Origin: Microbacterium lushaniae
GTDB lineage: Bacteria > Actinomycetota > Actinomycetes > Actinomycetales > Microbacteriaceae
Length of the DNA stretch: 64,000 nt
Assembly: GCF_008727775.1 (NCBI RefSeq)
Contig: NZ_CP044232.1
Span: 1,240,001 to 1,304,000, forward strand
Direction: 5' to 3'
A program made the position numbers and the translations under genes. The notes beneath the pieces are model-generated. The model had not been told where the DNA came from and did not search any database. It saw only the letters and a list, made by a program, of their open reading frames with translations. Positions 49,708 through 58,987 of this stretch are shown piece by piece; position 1 is the first letter of the stretch, and each line of letters starts with the position of its first letter.

Positions 49708-50793
49708 ATGACGACCCGGTTGGACGACCTCCCGCTCCGCGACGATCTGCGCGGTCTCGTGCCGTACGGCGCACCGCAGGCGCCGCTGCCCATCGCTCTG
49801 AACGTCAACGAGAACACGCACCCGGTGCCCCAGGAGGTCGCCGACGACATCCTCGACTCGGTTGCCCGCGCGCTGCGCGAGATCAACAGATACCCCGACC
49901 GCGAGTTCACCGCCCTGCGGGAGGCATTCGCCGATTACCTGGGGCACGGTCTCACAGCCGAGCAGATCTGGGCGGGCAACGGGTCCAACGAGGTGCTGCA
50001 GCACCTCCTGCAGGCCTTCGCCGGGCCCGGCCGGACCGCCTTCGGCTTCGCGCCCACCTATTCGATGTACCCCCTCCTCACGCGCGGCACCGGCGCGCAG
50101 TGGATCGCCGGTGAGCGCGCCCACGACTTCACCGTGTCGCCCGAGTCGGCTGCGGCGCAGGTCGCGCAGGTGCAGCCGGATGTGGTCTTCCTGTGCGCAC
50201 CGAACAACCCCACCGGTACCCCCATGGGCCTGGACGTCGTCGAGGCCGTGTACGACGCCACGGACGGCATCGTCATCGTGGACGAGGCCTACCAGGAGTT
50301 CGCACCCCGCGACGAGCGCTCGGCGCTGACCCTCCTCCCCGGGCGGGAGCGCCTCGCCGTGTCCCGCACCATGAGCAAGGCGTTCGCCTTCGCCGGGGCC
50401 CGCGTCGGGTACCTCGCCGCCGACCCCGCGCTCGTCGACGCGCTGCGCCTTGTCCGCCTGCCCTACCACCTGAGCGGTCTCACGCAGGCGGCCGCCCTGG
50501 CGGCGCTCGCGCACGCGCCGGTGATGCTCGGGATGGTGGATGAGATCGTCGCGCAGCGCGACCGCATGTCGGCGACCCTCTCGGCCCTGGGGTACACGCC
50601 CTACGACTCGGCGACCAACTTCGTCCTGTTCGGCGGCGTGGACGACCCCGCCCGGACGTGGCGGGAACTGTACGACCGCGGCATCCTCATCCGCGACGTC
50701 GGCATCCCGCATCACCTGCGTGTCACCGCCGGCACCGCGGAGGAGACCACCGCGTTCCTCGACGCGCTCGCCTCGGTAGGATCGAAGGTATGA
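49708..50793 (+). CDS. hisC: Histidinol-phosphate aminotransferase
   Basis: A 361-residue PLP aminotransferase that converts imidazole acetol phosphate and glutamate to histidinol phosphate. The cofactor lysine is in [18 protein letters not shown], with [10 protein letters not shown] at the start, [19 protein letters not shown] as the phosphate-cup loop and [10 protein letters not shown] in the large domain. Two in-frame ATGs exist; 49,708 is chosen over 49,699, which lies in the promoter hexamer. The stop overlaps hisB (ATGA). Confidence 0.93.
   Translation: MTTRLDDLPLRDDLRGLVPYGAPQAPLPIALNVNENTHPVPQEVADDILDSVARALREINRYPDREFTALREAFADYLGHGLTAEQIWAGNGSNEVLQHLLQAFAGPGRTAFGFAPTYSMYPLLTRGTGAQWIAGERAHDFTVSPESAAAQVAQVQPDVVFLCAPNNPTGTPMGLDVVEAVYDATDGIVIVDEAYQEFAPRDERSALTLLPGRERLAVSRTMSKAFAFAGARVGYLAADPALVDALRLVRLPYHLSGLTQAAALAALAHAPVMLGMVDEIVAQRDRMSATLSALGYTPYDSATNFVLFGGVDDPARTWRELYDRGILIRDVGIPHHLRVTAGTAEETTAFLDALASVGSKV
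50777..50782 (+). promoter_or_regulatory. -10 element inside the end of hisC, leaderless promoter of hisB
   Basis: TAGGAT, 7 nt, then ATG 50,790. It would let hisB-hisH be transcribed separately from hisC. Confidence 0.4.
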
Positions 50794-51404
50794 CCGCATC
50801 AGGCGCGCCGCGCACGGCGACTCTGCGACGCGCGACGAGCGAGTCCACCGTCGAGCTGGAACTCGATCTGGATGGCACGGGGACGAGCTCCATCTCCACG
50901 AGCGTGCCGTTCTACGATCACCTGCTCACGGCGTTCGCGAAGCACTCGCTGACCGATCTCACCGTGCGGGCCACCGGTGACACCCACATCGACGCCCACC
51001 ACACCGTGGAGGACGTCGCGATCGTGCTCGGCGACGCCATCCGTCAGGCCCTCGGCGACAAGGCCGGCATCACGCGGTTCGGCGACGCCCTCGTGCCGTT
51101 GGACGAGGCGCTCGTGCAGGCCGTCGTGGACATCAGCGGCCGTCCCTACCTCGTCCACACGGGCGAGCCGGCCGGCTTCGAGTACCACCTCATCGGCGGC
51201 CACTTCACCGGCTCCCTCGTGCGGCACACCTTCGAGGCGCTGGCCTTCCACGCCGGCCTCACGGTGCACGTGCGGGTGCTCGAGGGTCGCGACGCCCACC
51301 ACATCGCCGAAGCGGAGTACAAGGCGTTCGCGCGCGCGTTCCGCCAGGCCAAGGCGCTGGACCCGCTCGTGGAAGGCATCCCCAGCACCAAGGGCGCACT
51401 GTGA
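50790..51404 (+). CDS. hisB: Imidazoleglycerol-phosphate dehydratase
   Basis: A 204-residue single-function dehydratase (no HisB phosphatase domain, as expected outside enterobacteria). The two metal-binding blocks are [16 protein letters not shown] near residue 67 and [17 protein letters not shown] near 170; [19 protein letters not shown] lies in the first half. It is joined by four-base overlaps to hisC upstream and hisH downstream. Confidence 0.94.
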   Translation: MTASGAPRTATLRRATSESTVELELDLDGTGTSSISTSVPFYDHLLTAFAKHSLTDLTVRATGDTHIDAHHTVEDVAIVLGDAIRQALGDKAGITRFGDALVPLDEALVQAVVDISGRPYLVHTGEPAGFEYHLIGGHFTGSLVRHTFEALAFHAGLTVHVRVLEGRDAHHIAEAEYKAFARAFRQAKALDPLVEGIPSTKGAL

Positions 51405-52051
51405 CCGACCGGCCGGTCGTCGCTGTCCTGGACTACGGCTCGGGCAACGTCCACTCCGCCGTGAAGGCGCTGGCCGCGGCCGGCGCCGACGCACGCCTGA
51501 CCAGCGACCGCGGCCTCATCCGCGACGCCGATGGACTGGTCGTTCCCGGGGTGGGCGCATTCCGGGCGGTGATGGAAGCGCTGCGCGAGAGCCGCGGCGA
51601 CGAGGTCATCGAACGCCGTCTGGCCGGCGGTCGTCCCGTGCTGGGGATCTGCGTCGGCATGCAGGTGCTGTTCGGGCGCGGCGTGGAGCGCGGGGTCGAC
51701 ACCGAGGGGCTCGGGGAGTGGCCCGGTGTCGTGACCGAGCTGGACGCTCCCGTGCTGCCGCACATGGGCTGGAACACCGTCGAGGCGGGCGAAGGCTCGC
51801 GCCTGTTCGCCGGAATCGAGTCGGAGCGGTTCTACTTCGTGCACTCCTTCGCGGCGCAGCAATGGCACCTCGAGGTCATGCCGCCCTTCCCCGCGCCCAC
51901 TCTCACGTGGTGCGCCTACGGCACGCCGTTCCTGGCCGCGGTGGAGAACGGCCCGCTTTCGGCGACCCAGTTCCACCCGGAGAAATCCGGCGAGGCCGGC
52001 ATCAAGCTGTTGTCCAATTGGATCGGCGGCCTGCGCAGGGATACTCTCTGA
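51401..52051 (+). CDS. hisH: Imidazole glycerol phosphate synthase, glutaminase subunit
   Basis: A 216-residue class I glutamine amidotransferase feeding ammonia to HisF. The catalytic Cys is in [12 protein letters not shown], and the His-Glu pair is in TQFHPEKSG near the C-terminus. GTG start overlapping the hisB stop (GTGA). The partner hisF is not in the window, so it must lie elsewhere. Confidence 0.94.
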   Translation: MTDRPVVAVLDYGSGNVHSAVKALAAAGADARLTSDRGLIRDADGLVVPGVGAFRAVMEALRESRGDEVIERRLAGGRPVLGICVGMQVLFGRGVERGVDTEGLGEWPGVVTELDAPVLPHMGWNTVEAGEGSRLFAGIESERFYFVHSFAAQQWHLEVMPPFPAPTLTWCAYGTPFLAAVENGPLSATQFHPEKSGEAGIKLLSNWIGGLRRDTL

Positions 52052-52055
52052 GCTT

Positions 52056-52097
52056 GTGCCCCGCGCCGGTGCCCGCCGTCCGATCGCACGAGGAGCC
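52056..52097 (+). other. Possible leaderless N-terminal extension of priA
   Basis: GTG 52,056 lies 8 nt after TACTCT (52,042-52,047) and is in frame with priA, adding [21 protein letters not shown]-led ATG 42 nt later is the standard start. Two initiation modes may exist. Confidence 0.3.
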
Positions 52098-52844
52098 ATG
52101 AACGATTTCGCCTCCAGCCCTGAGCTGATCCTGCTGCCCGCCGTCGATATCGCCTCGGGGAAGGCCGTGCGCCTGACCCAGGGGGAGGCCGGCACTGAAA
52201 CGAGCTACGGCGACCCGGTCGACGCGGCCGCCGAGTGGGCGCGACAGGGTGCGAAGTGGATCCACCTCGTGGATCTGGACGCAGCCTTCGGGCGCGGAAG
52301 CAACGGTGCCGTGCTGCGCAAGGTCATCAAGCAGGTCCGGGGCGTCCAGGTGGAGCTGTCCGGCGGCATCCGTGACGACCGGTCGCTGGAAGCGGCGCTG
52401 GACAGCGGCGCCGCCCGCATCAATCTGGGCACGGCCGCGCTGGAGAACCCGGAGTGGGCCGCCGACGTGATCAGCCGCTACGGCGACGCCATCGCCGTCG
52501 GCCTGGATGTGCGCGGCACGACCCTCGCCGCCCGCGGCTGGACCCGCGACGGCGGCGATCTGTGGACCGTCCTGGACCGGCTGGAAGAGGCCGGGTGCTC
52601 CCGCTACGTCGTGACGGATGTCACCAAGGACGGCACACTGCGCGGCCCCAACCTGGAGCTCCTGCGGGAGATGACCTCGCGCACCCCGAAGCCCATCGTC
52701 GCCTCCGGCGGGGTGTCGAGCCTGGACGACATCCTCGCGCTGCGCGAGCTCGTGCACCTCGGCGTCGAGGGTGCGATCGTGGGCAAGGCACTGTACGCCG
52801 GCGCGTTCACGCTGGCTGAGGCGCTGGATGTCGCCGGAGGCTGA
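52098..52844 (+). CDS. priA: Phosphoribosyl isomerase A (HisA/TrpF bifunctional)
   Basis: A 248-residue TIM-barrel isomerase. In actinobacteria this protein serves both histidine synthesis (ProFAR isomerase) and tryptophan synthesis (PRA isomerase). Blocks: [24 protein letters not shown] with the first catalytic Asp, [23 protein letters not shown], and [16 protein letters not shown] with the second catalytic Asp. The dual role is inferred from lineage. ATG 52,098 follows GAGGAG. Confidence 0.92.
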   Translation: MNDFASSPELILLPAVDIASGKAVRLTQGEAGTETSYGDPVDAAAEWARQGAKWIHLVDLDAAFGRGSNGAVLRKVIKQVRGVQVELSGGIRDDRSLEAALDSGAARINLGTAALENPEWAADVISRYGDAIAVGLDVRGTTLAARGWTRDGGDLWTVLDRLEEAGCSRYVVTDVTKDGTLRGPNLELLREMTSRTPKPIVASGGVSSLDDILALRELVHLGVEGAIVGKALYAGAFTLAEALDVAGG

Positions 52845-53598
52845 TCCGGGAGCCGATTCGGCGGGCGTCCCGTGGGAGGGCCGCCGGTTCGAGTCGAACC
52901 CGCACGCCGGTGATGACGGATCGGCCGATCCGGCGCTCCTGGCGGCGCTGACCGCCTTCCGCGCGGGGGAGGGCGACGCCGTCGCCGTCGTCGAGGCCTA
53001 CCGCACCGCACGGCTGCTCATCCCGCTCATCGCCGAGAAGGGCGACTCGGGGGTCGGCGCGCACGGTCTCGAGGTGGACAAGACGCAGGAGCTGTCGATC
53101 GTGACGGTCGCCGCCCCGGACGGGCGCAAGGTGCTCCCCGTCTTCACGTCGGTCGCCGCGATGGGCCGGTGGGATGCCACGGCCCGGCCGGTGCCCGCCG
53201 AGGGTGTGCGCACCGCGCTTGCCGCCGCAGCCGATGACACCGACCTCATCGTGATCGATCCGGGCTCGGAGACGGAGTTCGTCCTGCGCCGCCCGGCGGT
53301 GTGGGCGATCGGCCAGGGCATCGCGTGGGAGCCCGCGCACGTTTCGGCCGAGGTGTTCACGGGGCTGCAGGAGTCCATCTCCGGCGAACTGGCCGTGCTC
53401 GACCTCGCCGTCGAGCCGGGCGACCCCGCGGCCCGGCTGCGGGGTCCGGAACTCGTCGTGCACCTGCAGCTCATGCACGGGCTCGCCCAGGAGGAGCTGG
53501 ACGTCGTGCTCGCGCGCGTCGCCCGCCGGTGGGCGGGCGATGACCGCATCGCGGTGCTCGTGGACTCCCTCACGGTGAAGCTCCACCGCTCCCCGTAA
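52828..53598 (+). CDS. SseB family protein
   Basis: A 256-residue protein with the SseB N-terminal domain (about 90-200: [32 protein letters not shown]...[25 protein letters not shown]), a fold whose bacterial function is not established. The ATG lies 17 nt inside the end of priA, so it is translated from the his mRNA. This his-SseB-DUF1844-infC order recurs in related actinobacteria as far as I recall. Confidence 0.82.
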   Translation: MSPEADPGADSAGVPWEGRRFESNPHAGDDGSADPALLAALTAFRAGEGDAVAVVEAYRTARLLIPLIAEKGDSGVGAHGLEVDKTQELSIVTVAAPDGRKVLPVFTSVAAMGRWDATARPVPAEGVRTALAAAADDTDLIVIDPGSETEFVLRRPAVWAIGQGIAWEPAHVSAEVFTGLQESISGELAVLDLAVEPGDPAARLRGPELVVHLQLMHGLAQEELDVVLARVARRWAGDDRIAVLVDSLTVKLHRSP

Positions 53599-53628
53599 CC
53601 CCCTCGGGAGTCACGGGGGCAGGTCGGG

Positions 53629-54033
53629 CTACGTGACGGGCCCCGTCCACTTCTCGCCCGGCCCCTTGCCGATCGGGTCGGGGAGGGGGGAGGCCTCGCG
53701 GAAGGCCAGCTGCACCGAGCGCAGGCCGTCGCGCAGCGAGCGGGCGTGCATGTCGCTGATCTCGGGGGCGCCGGCGGTGATGAGGCCCGCGAGGGCGTTG
53801 ATGATCTTGCGCGCCTCGTCCAGGTCGGTCTGGTTCTCGGGGTCGTCGGCGAGTCCGACCTTCACCGCGGCGGCGCTGAGCAGGTGCACGGCGGTGGTCG
53901 TGATGACCTCCACGGCCGGGACGTCGGCGATGTCGCGGGTGGCGGATGCGGCGGCACGCTCCTGCTCCTCCCAGCGGGCGAGACGCTCGGCCTCTGGGTC
54001 GGGGGTGGGCTCGCTACCGGGGATCGTGTGCAC
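53629..54033 (-). CDS. DUF1844 family protein
   Basis: A 134-residue soluble protein starting at GTG 54,033. Residues 38-105 match DUF1844: [48 protein letters not shown]. Function unknown; the family is widely found next to infC in actinobacteria. Its promoter hexamer TAGTCT overlaps the infC promoter hexamer on the other strand. Confidence 0.83.
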   Translation of the reverse strand: MHTIPGSEPTPDPEAERLARWEEQERAAASATRDIADVPAVEVITTTAVHLLSAAAVKVGLADDPENQTDLDEARKIINALAGLITAGAPEISDMHARSLRDGLRSVQLAFREASPLPDPIGKGPGEKWTGPVT

Positions 54034-54047
54034 AGCGTTCTCTCTGT

Positions 54048-54054
54048 TAGACTA
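54048..54054. promoter_or_regulatory. Overlapping divergent -10 elements of infC and DUF1844
   Basis: TAGACT (54,048-54,053, plus strand, infC) and TAGTCT (54,054-54,049, minus strand, DUF1844) share five base pairs. Polymerase can melt this site for only one direction at a time. Confidence 0.5.
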
Positions 54055-54059
54055 TGGCG

Positions 54060-54272
54060 GGCTCCGGAGCGTTCTGCTTCGGACGAAAGAGGATTCCATC
54101 CCACCCGTTCGCCGCTCCAGGCTACCGGGTCCACGCACTCCGCCCCGTCCTCGGGGCTGTTCGGGTGCGAGAAGCCGGCGCTGATGGCGTCGTGCCGGGT
54201 GGCGTGCGTTTCCTCTTCGCTCACGTCGCACCCGCGCTGTGAAGGCCGACAGTCGCAGAAGAGGAGTTCCGC
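54060..54272 (+). ncRNA. infC leader with anti-Shine-Dalgarno sequence
   Basis: A 213-nt untranslated leader. TCCTCTTC (54,211-54,218) is exactly complementary to GAAGAGGA (54,258-54,265), which contains the infC ribosome-binding site, so an 8-bp stem could mask it. A small CCCCG/CGGGG hairpin lies near 54,145. It is a candidate for control by IF3, L20 or L35. No match to a named RNA family is claimed. Confidence 0.45.
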
Positions 54273-54908
<636 letters not shown>

Positions 54909-54956
54909 GGCCCCCAGAACTCCCGCCCGAGCGGGAACCACAACGAAGGAAGAGAA

Positions 54957-55151
54957 ATGCCGAAGCAGAAGACCCACTCGGGTGCCAAGAAGCGTTTCAA
55001 GGTCACCGGCAGCGGGAAGATCATGAAGCAGCAGGCGAACCTCCGCCACAACTTCGAAGGCAAGCCCACCAAGCGCACCCGCCGCCTGTCGCAGGACCAG
55101 GTCCTCGCCAAGGGTGACGCGAAGGTCGCCAAGAAGCTCCTCGGCATCTGA
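54957..55151 (+). CDS. rpmI: 50S ribosomal protein L35
   Basis: A 64-residue basic ribosomal protein, the standard L35 length. The signature [25 protein letters not shown] opens it and [11 protein letters not shown] follows. It lies between infC and rplT as in most bacteria. ATG 54,957 follows GAAGGAAGAG. Confidence 0.97.
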   Translation: MPKQKTHSGAKKRFKVTGSGKIMKQQANLRHNFEGKPTKRTRRLSQDQVLAKGDAKVAKKLLGI

Positions 55152-55180
55152 GCGCCGACGCACGTTAGGAAGTAGAAGAA

Positions 55181-55564
55181 ATGGCTAGAGTCAAGCGGGC
55201 CGTCAACGCCCACAAGAAGCGTCGCGTCATCCTCGAGCGCGCGTCCGGCTACCGCGGACAGCGTTCGCGCCTGTACCGCAAGGCGAAGGAGCAGGTCACC
55301 CACTCGCTCGTCTACGCGTACCGCGACCGTCGCAAGCGCAAGGGCGACTTCCGCCGCCTGTGGATCCAGCGCATCAACGCCGCCGCCCGCGCGAACGGCA
55401 TGACGTACAACCGGTTCATCCAGGGCCTGGGCCTGGCCGGCGTGCAGGTGGACCGCCGCATGCTCGCCGAGCTGGCCGTGCACGAGCCGGCCGTCTTCGC
55501 GTCGCTCGTGGAGACGGCGAAGAACGCGCTGCCCGGCGACGTCAACGCCGCCAAGACCGCGTAA
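55181..55564 (+). CDS. rplT: 50S ribosomal protein L20
   Basis: A 127-residue ribosomal protein that binds 23S rRNA early in assembly and, in other bacteria, represses its own operon. Family blocks: [37 protein letters not shown] and [33 protein letters not shown]. About ten residues longer at the C-terminus than E. coli L20, typical of actinobacteria. Confidence 0.97.
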   Translation: MARVKRAVNAHKKRRVILERASGYRGQRSRLYRKAKEQVTHSLVYAYRDRRKRKGDFRRLWIQRINAAARANGMTYNRFIQGLGLAGVQVDRRMLAELAVHEPAVFASLVETAKNALPGDVNAAKTA

Positions 55565-55581
55565 CACCGCACCACGTGACA

Positions 55582-55610
55582 GGGGCGTCCTCCATCGGAG
55601 GGCGCCCCTT
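55582..55610 (+). terminator. Terminator of the infC-rpmI-rplT operon
   Basis: A 12-bp stem: GGGGCG and CCTCC pair with GGAGG and CGCCCC with one wobble pair, around ATC; it ends in TT. It lies 18 nt after rplT. Confidence 0.75.
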
Positions 55611-55657
55611 CCGCGTGTGCGGGCACGGCGCGTGCAGGGACGGCCTGGGGCGGCCCA

Positions 55658-55663
55658 TACACT
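55658..55663 (+). promoter_or_regulatory. -10 element, leaderless promoter of the TrmH-family gene
   Basis: TACACT, 6 nt, then GTG 55,670. Confidence 0.45.
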
Positions 55664-55669
55664 GAAGGG

Positions 55670-56503
55670 GTGCTGGAGAATCCGCGGTCACCGCGCGTGC
55701 GAGCCGTCGCGAAACTGAGCAAGCGCAGTGCGCGCCAAGAGACGGGACTGTTCCTCCTGGAAGGGCCCCAGGCCGCGCGGGAGGCCCTCGCATACGCCCC
55801 GGGCACGGTGCTGGAGCTGTTCGCGACGCCCACCGCGATCGAGCGTCATGTCGATGTCCGGGATGCCGCGCACGCGGCGGGCATCCAGATCCAGTTCACC
55901 AGCGAAGACGTCCTCGACGCGATGGCGGACACCGTCACCCCGCAGGGCATCGTCGCCGTCGCGCAGCAGGCGCCCACCGCGATGAAGGACATCTTCGCCG
56001 CCCGGCCGCGGCTCATCGCGATCTGCGAGGAGGTGCGCGACCCGGGCAACCTCGGCACGATCATCCGCGCCGCCGATGCCGCCGGCGCCGACGCCGTGGT
56101 GCTGACCGGTCGCACGGTGGACCCGTACAACCCGAAGGTGGTGCGCGCGAGCACCGGATCGCTGTTCCACCTCCCGGTGGCGGTGGGGGCCGAGCTCTCC
56201 AGCGCCGTCGAGCGCGCCCACGCGGCCGGCATGCGCGTCGTGGCCGCCGACGTCGGCGGCAGCGACTTCCTGGAATCACGCGCCGTGCTGGCCGAACCCA
56301 CCGCGTGGCTGTTCGGCAACGAGGCCCGCGGGCTGGAGGAGGCCGCTCTGGCCCAGGCCGATCTGGCGCTGCGCCTGCCGATCTACGGTCGCGCGGAGTC
56401 GCTGAACCTGGCCACCGCGGCGAGCGTGTGCCTGTACGAGACCGCCTTCGCCCAGCGCGCGGGGGAGGCCCCCGATGGTCGCGGTGCTGTTACAAGTCGG
56501 TAA
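55670..56503 (+). CDS. TrmH/SpoU-family RNA 2'-O-methyltransferase
   Basis: A 277-residue knotted methyltransferase. An N-terminal substrate-binding domain (about 1-100) is followed by the SPOUT domain with motif 1 [24 protein letters not shown], motif 2 [12 protein letters not shown] and motif 3 [22 protein letters not shown]. Relatives modify 23S rRNA, and some, such as TsnR, confer thiopeptide resistance. In many actinobacteria this gene sits directly between rplT and pheS; here an ABC transporter operon follows instead. Confidence 0.87.
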   Translation: MLENPRSPRVRAVAKLSKRSARQETGLFLLEGPQAAREALAYAPGTVLELFATPTAIERHVDVRDAAHAAGIQIQFTSEDVLDAMADTVTPQGIVAVAQQAPTAMKDIFAARPRLIAICEEVRDPGNLGTIIRAADAAGADAVVLTGRTVDPYNPKVVRASTGSLFHLPVAVGAELSSAVERAHAAGMRVVAADVGGSDFLESRAVLAEPTAWLFGNEARGLEEAALAQADLALRLPIYGRAESLNLATAASVCLYETAFAQRAGEAPDGRGAVTSR

Positions 56504-56507
56504 AGGC

Positions 56508-56538
56508 GCGTGGCATTGGCTGGTTGCCGATGCCACGC
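56508..56538. promoter_or_regulatory. Operator-like inverted repeat upstream of gluA
   Basis: GCGTGGCAT (56,508-56,516) and ATGCCACGC (56,530-56,538), nine perfect pairs around 13 nt. It ends 5 bp before the gluA -10 hexamer and covers the -35 region, so a repressor or activator site is likely. Confidence 0.5.
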
Positions 56539-56543
56539 ACTCC

Positions 56544-56549
56544 TAGGGT
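56544..56549 (+). promoter_or_regulatory. -10 element, leaderless promoter of gluABCD
   Basis: TAGGGT, 6 nt, then ATG 56,556. Confidence 0.55.
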
Positions 56550-56555
56550 GTAGGC

Positions 56556-57320
56556 ATGGAGACCTCCGACTCCCGCGCCAGCGGTGATCCTCTTGTCGTG
56601 CTCACGGACGTCCAGAAGCACTACGGCGACTTCCAAGCACTCAAGGACATCAACCTCACGGTGCACCGTGGCGAAGTGGTCGTCGTCATCGGCCCCTCCG
56701 GGTCGGGCAAGTCCACGCTGTGCCGCACCATCAATCGCCTCGAGACGATCTCGTCGGGCTCGATCACGGTCGACGGGCGGGAACTCCCCAAGGAGGGCAA
56801 GCCCCTCGCCGAGCTCCGCGCCGACGTGGGGATGGTCTTCCAGTCCTTCAACCTGTTCGCCCACCTCACGATCCTCGAGAACATCACGCTCGGACCGATG
56901 AAGGTGCGCGGCAAGAAGAAGGCGGACGCCGAGCGCGAGGCCCACGAGCTCCTGGAGCGCGTGGGTGTGGACGCGCAGGCGAACAAGCTCCCCGCACAGC
57001 TCTCCGGCGGGCAGCAGCAGCGCGTCGCGATCGCGCGGGCCCTCGCGATGCGCCCGAAGCTCATGCTCTTCGACGAGCCCACCAGCGCGCTGGACCCCGA
57101 GATGATCAACGAGGTCCTCGACGTCATGGTGGGCCTCGCCCGTGACGGCATGACGATGATCGTCGTGACCCACGAAATGGGCTTCGCCCGCAAGGCCGCC
57201 GACCGCGTGGTCTTCATGGCCGACGGCCTGATCGTCGAGGAGCAGCAGCCGGAGGGCTTCTTCACGTCCCCCCGCTCCGAGCGGGCCAAGGACTTCCTCT
57301 CCAAGCTCATCACGCACTGA
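56556..57320 (+). CDS. gluA: Glutamate-type amino-acid ABC transporter, ATPase
   Basis: A 254-residue ABC ATPase of the polar amino-acid uptake family. Walker [10 protein letters not shown] (near residue 49), Q-loop VFQSFNLF, signature LSGGQQQR, Walker [15 protein letters not shown] and the switch His in VVTHEMGFA are all intact. It is the first gene of a four-gene operon with the substrate protein and both permeases, ordered ATPase-SBP-permease-permease as in Corynebacterium gluABCD. Substrate is inferred from that order. Confidence 0.92.
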   Translation: METSDSRASGDPLVVLTDVQKHYGDFQALKDINLTVHRGEVVVVIGPSGSGKSTLCRTINRLETISSGSITVDGRELPKEGKPLAELRADVGMVFQSFNLFAHLTILENITLGPMKVRGKKKADAEREAHELLERVGVDAQANKLPAQLSGGQQQRVAIARALAMRPKLMLFDEPTSALDPEMINEVLDVMVGLARDGMTMIVVTHEMGFARKAADRVVFMADGLIVEEQQPEGFFTSPRSERAKDFLSKLITH

Positions 57321-57360
57321 CCCCACCCCATCCACAGCAGATCCCACAAGGAGTTCTCAC

Positions 57361-58266
57361 ATGCGAAAGTCCCGGATCCTCACCGGCATCGGCCTGGCCG
57401 CCGTCGCCATGATCACCCTCAGCGCCTGCAACAGCGGCTCGCCCAGTGCCGGATCCGGCGGAGGCGGCGAACAGACCGGCGGAGACGAGGCCCTGTGGGA
57501 GGTGGCCACCGAGGTCGACCTGGAAGGCAGCCCCACGTACGACCGCATGGTCGAGCGCGACGGCGTCATCGTCGGCGTCAAGAACGACCAGCCCGGCCTC
57601 GGCTACGAAGACGCCGCCACGAGTGAGCGCACCGGCTTCGACGTCGACATCGCGCGCTGGATCGCCGCATCCCTCGGCTTCGACGAGGACCAGATCGAGT
57701 ACGTCACGATCCCCTCCGCCAACCGCGAGCAGGCGCTCGTGAACGGCGACATCGACTATTACGTCGGCACGTACTCGATCACCGACGCGCGCAAGCAGCA
57801 GATCGACTTCGCCGGACCGTACTTCATCACCGGTCAGGGACTGCTCGTCGCCGCCGACGACGACTCGATCACCGGTCCCGACGACCTCGAGGGCAAGATC
57901 GTCTGCTCGGTGACGGGCTCGACCCCGCTGCAGCGCATCCGTGACGAGTACAACCCCGGCGACGCCGTCGAGTACGACACCTACTCGCAGTGCGTCGAGC
58001 AGCTGAAGGCCGGTTCGGTGGACGCGATCACGACGGATGAGGCGATCCTCGCCGGCTACGTCGCGCTCGAGCCCGACGTCCTGAAGATCGCCGGCGAGCC
58101 CTTCAGCGAGGAGCGCTACGGCGTCGGCCTGGAAAAGGGCGACACGGCGATGAAGGACTACATCAACGCGCTGTTCACCGACGGCGGCGACGTGTGGACC
58201 GCGCTGTTCGAACAGCACCTGGCCCCCGCCGGCATCGAGGCCGAACAGCCCGACGTCGAGCAGTGA
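57361..58266 (+). CDS. gluB: Glutamate-type ABC transporter substrate-binding lipoprotein
   Basis: A 301-residue periplasmic-type binding protein (SBP family 3). The signal ends in lipobox LSAC (Cys23), so it is a membrane-anchored lipoprotein, followed by a Gly/Ser spacer. Binding blocks: IVGVKNDQPGLGYED...GFDVDIARWIAASLGF, YYVGTYSITDARKQQIDFAGPYFITGQGLLV and CSVTGSTPLQRI. AAGGAG lies 8 nt before ATG 57,361. Confidence 0.92.
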   Translation: MRKSRILTGIGLAAVAMITLSACNSGSPSAGSGGGGEQTGGDEALWEVATEVDLEGSPTYDRMVERDGVIVGVKNDQPGLGYEDAATSERTGFDVDIARWIAASLGFDEDQIEYVTIPSANREQALVNGDIDYYVGTYSITDARKQQIDFAGPYFITGQGLLVAADDDSITGPDDLEGKIVCSVTGSTPLQRIRDEYNPGDAVEYDTYSQCVEQLKAGSVDAITTDEAILAGYVALEPDVLKIAGEPFSEERYGVGLEKGDTAMKDYINALFTDGGDVWTALFEQHLAPAGIEAEQPDVEQ

Positions 58267-58272
58267 GTTCCC

Positions 58273-58300
58273 GGGGGCGGCGCACCTGCGCCGCCCCCTT
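58273..58300 (+). terminator. Intercistronic hairpin between gluB and gluC
   Basis: An 11-bp perfect stem (GGGGGCGGCGC / GCGCCGCCCCC) with an ACCT loop and TT after it. Such hairpins commonly reduce permease expression relative to the binding protein. Confidence 0.65.
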
Positions 58301-58330
58301 CTCGGCCGTTGTGAAAAGGAAGGATCGCGC

Positions 58331-58987
58331 GTGGGCGTCATCACCGACAACCTCGACCTGTGGTGGACGTTCCTCCTGGGCACCCTCTTCCTGTTCGTCG
58401 CGGGAGGTGCCCTCGCCCTGGTCCTCGGCACCATCGTCGGTGCGATGCGCGTGTCGCCGATCCCGGTGGCGCGCGCGGTGGGCACCGTCTACGTCAACAC
58501 CATCCGGAACACGCCGCTGACGCTGGTGTTCTTCGCGTTCTCGTTCGCGCTGCCGCCGCTGCTGGGCCTGCGCCTGACGCAGTCGGTCTCGGTGACCCTC
58601 GCGGTGTGCGCACTGGGCGTGTACACCGCCACGTATGTCGCCGAGACCATCCGCTCGGGAATCAACACCGTGCCGGTGGGCCAGGCGGAAGCGGCGCGTG
58701 CACTGGGACTGACGTTCGGCCAGGTGATGGGCAGCGTCATCATGCCGCAGGCGTTCCGCTCCGTCATCCCGCCCATGATGAGCGTGTTCATCGCGCTGCT
58801 GAAGAACACGACCGTGGCCGCCGGCTTCTCCGTCATCAACCTCGGGTCGATCCGCAACTACCTGAGTGAGCGCGGGGAGAACCAATTCGTCGTGATCCTG
58901 TGGGTCATGGTCATCTTCATCGTCCTGGTGCTCGTGCTGTCCTGGGTGCAGCGCACCCTCGAGAACCGCTGGAGGATCGCGCGATGA
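58331..58987 (+). CDS. gluC: Glutamate-type ABC transporter permease 1
   Basis: A 218-residue permease with five predicted helices. The ATPase-contact EAA loop reads VGQAEAARALGLTFGQVMGSVIMPQAFRSVIPPMM. GTG 58,331 follows AAGGAAGG. The stop overlaps gluD in an ATGA. Confidence 0.9.
   Translation: MGVITDNLDLWWTFLLGTLFLFVAGGALALVLGTIVGAMRVSPIPVARAVGTVYVNTIRNTPLTLVFFAFSFALPPLLGLRLTQSVSVTLAVCALGVYTATYVAETIRSGINTVPVGQAEAARALGLTFGQVMGSVIMPQAFRSVIPPMMSVFIALLKNTTVAAGFSVINLGSIRNYLSERGENQFVVILWVMVIFIVLVLVLSWVQRTLENRWRIAR

Noticed and set aside
52886..52900. Perfect palindrome GGTTCGA-G-TCGAACC resembling a tRNA T-arm or a LexA site
   Set aside because: It lies inside the SseB coding sequence, the half-sites are in the wrong order and spacing for LexA, and no cloverleaf surrounds it.
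54054..54242. ATG-started 62-codon frame in the infC leader
   Set aside because: Its ATG is 1 nt from the -10 hexamer, upstream of the expected transcription start, and it has no ribosome site or recognisable domain. The region is better explained as a leader RNA.
58203..58216. GCTGTTCGAACAGC palindrome, SOS-box-like
   Set aside because: It is internal to gluB near its 3' end, with no promoter beside it and the wrong half-site arrangement for the actinobacterial LexA consensus.
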